The notes under the pieces are model-generated. The model did no database searches. It worked only from the letters and a program-made list of their open reading frames with translations, and was not told the DNA's origin. A stretch of DNA of 10,000 nt from Asticcacaulis sp. (GTDB lineage Bacteria; Pseudomonadota; Alphaproteobacteria; Caulobacterales; Caulobacteraceae): contig NZ_JAIWNX010000205.1 of assembly GCF_020217185.1 (NCBI RefSeq), positions 1 to 10,000 of the forward strand, written 5' to 3'. The stretch's first letter is position 1. Every line of letters begins with the position of its first letter. The position numbers and the translations under genes are program-made. Shown here piece after piece: positions 6,166-10,000 of this stretch.

Positions 6166-8709
6166 ATGGGTCTCGACCTCTACAATCAGAAGCGCGACTT
6201 TGCCAAAACCGCCGAGCCTGAGGGCAAGCCAGGGCGCAAGGGTGGCCATCGCTTTCTGATCCAGAAGCACGATGCCACGCGCCTGCACTACGATTTCCGG
6301 CTGGAACTGGACGGCGTGCTGAAATCGTGGGCGGTGACGCGCGGCCCCAGCCTCAACCCGCAGGACAAGCGGCTGGCGGTTGAGGTGGAGGACCATCCCG
6401 TCGCCTATGGCACCTTTGAGGGCATCATTCCCAAGGGCCAGTACGGCGGCGGGACTGTGATGATGTGGGACGAAGGCACGTGGGAACCGCTGGACGACCC
6501 GCATAAGGGGCTGAAGGCGGGCAATCTCAAATTCCGGCTGCATGGCAAACGGCTCAGCGGCGAATGGGCGCTGGTGCGTATGAAGCCGCGACCACAGGAT
6601 CGCGGTCGCGCCAACTGGCTGTTTATCAAGCACGAGGATGCGGCGGCGCGCGACGACGCGGCCGAGGCGTGGCTGGAGACGCAGGCGACCAGCATCACGA
6701 CGGGACGAAGCATGGAAGAGATCGCCGCCAATACCCACAGCGAGTGGCGATCACGACCGAAGGACGCGCCACCCAAACGCCAGAAGACCAAATCCATACT
6801 TGATTTTATAGAGCCGGCGCTGGCCACGCTCGCCGTCGCCCTGCCCAAGGGCAAGGATTGGGTGCATGAGATCAAGTTCGACGGTTACCGCACGCAGGCC
6901 CTGATCGAAAATGGCGAGGTACGGCTTCTGACGCGCACGGGCCTCGACTGGACACACCGGTTCCGGCCCCTGCCCGACTGTCTGGCGCAGATGCCGGTCA
7001 CCAGCGCCATACTGGACGGCGAAATCGTCGCCGTGAACGAAGGAGGCCGCGCGGATTTCAAGAGCCTGCAGGCCACCCTGTCCGGTGAAGCCGACGTGCC
7101 GCTGCAATATTATGTCTTTGATCTGCTGCATTTGGATGGCGAAGACCTGCGCGGCCTGCCGCTGCTACAACGTAAAGCCAGACTGCAAAAGCTGTTTAAA
7201 GGCAATGATTTCGGTGGGCGTATTCACTACAGTGAGCACTTTGCGAAGGACGCCGCTGACCTGAAAGACCGGCTGTGTGCGCTGGATCAGGAGGGCCTGA
7301 TTTGCAAACGCGCCGATGCCCCTTACCGCTCCGGGCGCCATCGCGCGTGGCTGAAGGTCAAGTGCCACAAGCGGCAGGAATTTGTCATCGGTGGCTTCAC
7401 CCTGCCCAGGGCTGGCGGCAAGGGGATTGGGGCTTTGCTGATCGGCTATTATCAGGCGGGCCGCCTGACCTATGCCGGTAAGGTGGGGACGGGCTTTACC
7501 CACGACAGCGCCATCGACCTGCGCCGCAGACTGGACCTGATTGCTCAAAAAGATAATCCGTTCAGTGACATTCCGCCAGAATTTAAACGCGGGGCGCATT
7601 GGGTAGCGCCGCACCTTGTGGCCGAGGTGCAGTTCGGCGAATGGACCTCCGATGGCCGCCTGCGCCACCCCTCGTTTCAAGGCCTGCGTGAAGACAAGCC
7701 CGCGCAGGACATTCACCGCGATCGCCCACTCAGCCCAACCGAAGTGCGCAAAACCGAAGACTTACCCGCGGCGCGCAAGCCCAAGCGCCGGGCCCCGGCA
7801 TCGAAAAAAAACGCAAAAGACGAGGTCGGTGGCGTCACCATCTCGTCACCAGACCGTGTCGTCTTTCCGGGCACGGATATCACCAAGAAAGACGTGGCTG
7901 AGTATTATCTCAGCGTCGCCGACCACATCCTGCCGCACATTGCCGGGCGTCCCATCTCGATGATCCGCTGCCCGGAAGGTATTGGCGGACAGTGCTTTTT
8001 TCAGCGCCAGCTCACCCAGGCTACCATCCCACACGTCAAAGATACCGGTATTCAGGTCAATGGCCGCGAAGACGACTATGTAATGATCGAAGACGAGCGC
8101 GGCCTGATCAGCCTGACCCAATGGGGCGTGATGGAGATTCACCCCTGGGGCTGCATGGCCGCCACGCCCGACCGTCCCGACCGTCTGATTTTCGATCTTG
8201 ACCCCGATCCCGAAGCGGACTGGGCCAACGTGGTGGCCGGGGCGGCGGAGGTCCGCGAACGTATGGCCGAGTTCGGCCTCCAGAGCTTCCTCAAGACCAC
8301 GGGTGGCAAGGGGCTGCACGTGGTCATTCCCATTCAGCCTGAACACGACTGGGACGCCATCAAGGCCTTTACGCGCGCCGTGGCCGAATCCATGACGCAC
8401 GACAGCCCGCGACGCTTTGTGGCGCAGGCCTCAAAAGCCAAGCGTAAAGGCCGGATTTTTGTCGATTATCTGCGCAATGACCACACTGCCACGGCCGTGG
8501 CCCCCTATGCGCTGCGCGCGCGTCCCGGTGCGTCCGTGGCCATGCCGATAGAGTGGGAGGCACTGAGCCCCGAACTCGATCCGGCGGGCTTTACGCTGGA
8601 AAACACGCCGGTGCATCTCAAACGGCGCAAGGCCGATCCGTGGGCCGATATGACTCGACTGCATCAGCGGCTGTCGCTCCACATTCTGAAGGCACTGAAA
8701 ATTTTATAG
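6166..8709 (+). CDS. ligD: LigD, multifunctional ATP-dependent DNA ligase for end joining (PE-LIG-POL)
   Basis: This 847-residue protein has the three domains of Pseudomonas-type LigD in the same order and near the same length (about 840). Residues 1-190 are the 3'-phosphoesterase domain, with QKHDATRLHYDFRLELDG; H35, H41, D43, R45 and H77 are the expected active-site residues. Residues about 220-530 are the ligase: K237 in EIKFDGYR is the adenylated lysine, EGLICK and WLKVKC are later nucleotidyltransferase motifs, and the OB domain ends at HPSFQGLRED. A Lys/Arg-rich linker leads to the polymerase/primase domain (about 556-847), with metal-binding D677 and D679 in FDLDPD, D767 in FVDYLRN, and GGKGLHVV around H718. 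Together with Ku it trims, fills and seals double-strand breaks. All key residues are present, so it should be fully active. The ATG abuts the ku stop (TAGATG), and AAGAAGG about eight bases upstream serves as ribosome-binding site. Confidence 0.97.
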   Translation: MGLDLYNQKRDFAKTAEPEGKPGRKGGHRFLIQKHDATRLHYDFRLELDGVLKSWAVTRGPSLNPQDKRLAVEVEDHPVAYGTFEGIIPKGQYGGGTVMMWDEGTWEPLDDPHKGLKAGNLKFRLHGKRLSGEWALVRMKPRPQDRGRANWLFIKHEDAAARDDAAEAWLETQATSITTGRSMEEIAANTHSEWRSRPKDAPPKRQKTKSILDFIEPALATLAVALPKGKDWVHEIKFDGYRTQALIENGEVRLLTRTGLDWTHRFRPLPDCLAQMPVTSAILDGEIVAVNEGGRADFKSLQATLSGEADVPLQYYVFDLLHLDGEDLRGLPLLQRKARLQKLFKGNDFGGRIHYSEHFAKDAADLKDRLCALDQEGLICKRADAPYRSGRHRAWLKVKCHKRQEFVIGGFTLPRAGGKGIGALLIGYYQAGRLTYAGKVGTGFTHDSAIDLRRRLDLIAQKDNPFSDIPPEFKRGAHWVAPHLVAEVQFGEWTSDGRLRHPSFQGLREDKPAQDIHRDRPLSPTEVRKTEDLPAARKPKRRAPASKKNAKDEVGGVTISSPDRVVFPGTDITKKDVAEYYLSVADHILPHIAGRPISMIRCPEGIGGQCFFQRQLTQATIPHVKDTGIQVNGREDDYVMIEDERGLISLTQWGVMEIHPWGCMAATPDRPDRLIFDLDPDPEADWANVVAGAAEVRERMAEFGLQSFLKTTGGKGLHVVIPIQPEHDWDAIKAFTRAVAESMTHDSPRRFVAQASKAKRKGRIFVDYLRNDHTATAVAPYALRARPGASVAMPIEWEALSPELDPAGFTLENTPVHLKRRKADPWADMTRLHQRLSLHILKALKIL

Positions 8710-8751
8710 GCCCCAAATACAGGTATTCGCTCTCCGCCGCAGGCGTCCGAT

Positions 8752-8853
8752 GGAGCGATATGTCGAAAAGTGTGAGCGGTTTTCGACAAAAATATCGCGA
8801 CAAAACAGAAATTTAGAGCGGGATGATGTTTCCATTTAAAATCATCCCGCTCT
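8752..8853 (-). repeat. Composite palindromic intergenic repeat, copy 2 (inverted)
   Basis: Read on the minus strand this 102-bp element follows the same plan as copy 1 at 2449-2551. An outer hairpin AGAGCGGGATGAT (8815-8827) pairs perfectly over 13 bp with ATCATCCCGCTCT (8841-8853). A second hairpin pairs GTCGAAAA (8762-8769) with TTTTCGAC (8780-8787) and, beyond a four-base bulge (8788-8791), GCGATAT (8755-8761) with ATATCGC (8792-8798). The CTCTAAATTT joint and the TCACACTTTTCG segment are shared with copy 1. It fills the space between the convergent ligD and kinase genes and could act as a two-way transcript end, but it has no strong T run. Its end supplies the kinase stop codon. Confidence 0.75.
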
Positions 8854-10000
8854 AAACCTTGCGATCCAGCATTTCGCGCACCCGCGCCGCCAGTTCCTCG
8901 ATACTGAACGGCTTGCCGATCAGCTCCACCCCGGCATCGACCACGCCATTGTGCACGACGGCATTGCGCGTATAGCCGGAGGTAAAGAGGACTTTCAGAT
9001 CAGGTCTTGCCTTCTGGGCCGCATCGGCCAGCTTGCGGCCATTGATTTCCGGCATCACGATGTCGGTAAACAGCAGCCGGATTTCCGGATGGGCGTCCAG
9101 TAGCCGCAACGCCGCCCCCGCCGAGTCGGCTTCCAGCACGCGGTAGCCCAGTTCGGTCAGGGCATCGCAGCTAAAGCGGCGCACCACGGCTTCATCATCG
9201 ACCACCAGAATGACATCGCGTGCTTCCCCCGGCAAAAGCACACCCTCGGACGGCCCGTTGTCAGGCGCGACCACATCCACGCCGGTCAGGCGCGGCAGAT
9301 AGATCTTGACCGTCGTGCCCTGCCCCGGCTCCGAATAGATGCGGACGTGGCCGTTCGACTGCTTGACGAAGCCATAGACCTGACTGAGGCCCAGCCCCGT
9401 CCCCTTGCCGACGCCCTTGGTGGTGAAGAAGGGATCGAAGGCACGGGCGATGACGTCCGGCGGCATCCCGCACCCCGTATCGGTAACAGCGATCAGCACA
9501 TACTGACCGGTCGCCACGCCGATCTCTTCGGCCACATAGCGCGAATCGAGGTGGGCGTTCTGGGTTTCGATGGTCAGTCGCCCGCCGTCGGGCATGGCAT
9601 CGCGGGCATTGACCCCCAGATTGAGCAGGACGTTTTCTAACTGGTTGGGATCGACGTGCACTGGCCACGCTCCGGCGGCCAGCACGGTCTCAAGCTGAAT
9701 GGCCCCGCCCAGCGAATGAGCCAGCAATTCCGACATACCCCCCACCAGCCGATTGACATTGACCGTTTCGGGCCGCAGCGGCTGCTGACGCGAGAAGGCC
9801 AACAGGCGCTGGGTCAGGTTGGCAGCACGCTTGGCCCCCTCCAGACCCTGCGTCACATAGTGGCGGGCACGCACGTCTTCGGTGCCGATACGGCGGTTGA
9901 GCAGTTCAAGCGACCCCATAACAACGGCCAGCATATTATTGAAATCATGAGCAATACCACCGGTTAGTTGACCCACGGCTTCCATCTTCTGCGACTGCCG
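8852..10000 (-). CDS. Hybrid histidine kinase with C-terminal receiver domain (N-terminus off window)
   Basis: The frame is open from its TAG stop (8852-8854) through base 10000, so the sensor part is missing; the first in-window residues read RQSQKMEAVGQLTGG. Numbering from the internal Met at 9985, H13 in GGIAHDFNN is the phosphorylated histidine of the HisKA domain. The ATPase domain has the N-box (N122, N126), DTGCGMP (169-175), DPFFTTK (184-190) and GKGTGLGL (193-200). After a linker, the receiver domain (about 257-377) has D263/D264, phosphoacceptor D308 in LFTDIVMPEING, T335 and K358. The receiver would take the phosphate for transfer to a phosphotransfer protein or for feedback. This layout is shared with CckA and many PAS-type sensor kinases of alphaproteobacteria; nothing here marks it as CckA. 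The Met at 9985 lies within the helix before the H-box and is not the real start. It is convergent with ligD. Confidence 0.93.
   Translation of the reverse strand, partial: RQSQKMEAVGQLTGGIAHDFNNMLAVVMGSLELLNRRIGTEDVRARHYVTQGLEGAKRAANLTQRLLAFSRQQPLRPETVNVNRLVGGMSELLAHSLGGAIQLETVLAAGAWPVHVDPNQLENVLLNLGVNARDAMPDGGRLTIETQNAHLDSRYVAEEIGVATGQYVLIAVTDTGCGMPPDVIARAFDPFFTTKGVGKGTGLGLSQVYGFVKQSNGHVRIYSEPGQGTTVKIYLPRLTGVDVVAPDNGPSEGVLLPGEARDVILVVDDEAVVRRFSCDALTELGYRVLEADSAGAALRLLDAHPEIRLLFTDIVMPEINGRKLADAAQKARPDLKVLFTSGYTRNAVVHNGVVDAGVELIGKPFSIEELAARVREMLDRKV

Noticed and set aside
5695..6738. A 347-codon minus-strand open frame spanning ku and ligD
   Set aside because: It runs across the junction of two well-supported genes on the other strand and has no domain or ribosome-binding site of its own.
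8815..8853. A classical intrinsic terminator for ligD or the kinase
   Set aside because: The 13-bp stem is strong but no T run follows on either strand (AAACC on one side, AAATTTCTG on the other). It is better described as part of the repeat.
8852..10000. Identification of the kinase as CckA
   Set aside because: The HisKA-ATPase-receiver order is shared by many kinases. The PAS and membrane parts are outside the window, and no residue in view is specific for CckA.

Overview
The window looks like chromosomal DNA of a GC-rich alphaproteobacterium, most likely in the Caulobacterales (an Asticcacaulis-like organism is my guess from memory of the protein styles, not a database result). A large TonB-dependent receptor sits beside sugar enzymes, a Ku/LigD repair pair is present, and short composite palindromes of the TAGAGC...GCTCTA type known from alphaproteobacterial intergenic regions occur twice.

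Layout: (1) 1-2103, minus strand, an outer-membrane TonB-dependent receptor whose C-terminus lies off the left edge. (2) 2104-2552, an AT-rich divergent intergenic region with a LacI-type operator, an isolated strong intrinsic terminator on the plus strand (perhaps ending a small RNA) and a 103-bp palindromic repeat that ends one base before the next start codon. (3) 2553-5206, plus strand, a GH13 amylosucrase/sucrose hydrolase and a ROK-family fructokinase only 2 nt apart. (4) 5293-8709, plus strand, ku and ligD directly abutting, a complete bacterial non-homologous end-joining pair. (5) 8752-8853, a second, inverted copy of the palindromic repeat. (6) 8852-10000, minus strand, the C-terminal part of a hybrid histidine kinase whose N-terminus lies off the right edge.

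How they fit together: the receptor, the GH13 enzyme and the fructokinase make a coherent sucrose-use module. The receptor would bring sucrose across the outer membrane, the GH13 enzyme would split it (keeping glucose as glucan or releasing it), and the fructokinase would phosphorylate the fructose. A LacI-type regulator probably acts at the operator before the receptor. The inner-membrane sucrose transporter and the regulator gene are not in the window and may lie to the left. Ku and LigD form an independent DNA-repair unit that follows the sugar genes on the same strand. The kinase is convergent with ligD and has no visible link to either module.

I found no new defence or mobile system. The points most worth a second look are the paired repeats with covarying stems, the ribosome-binding sites embedded in hairpins, the orphan terminator/small-RNA candidate, and an EF-hand-like loop in the receptor.
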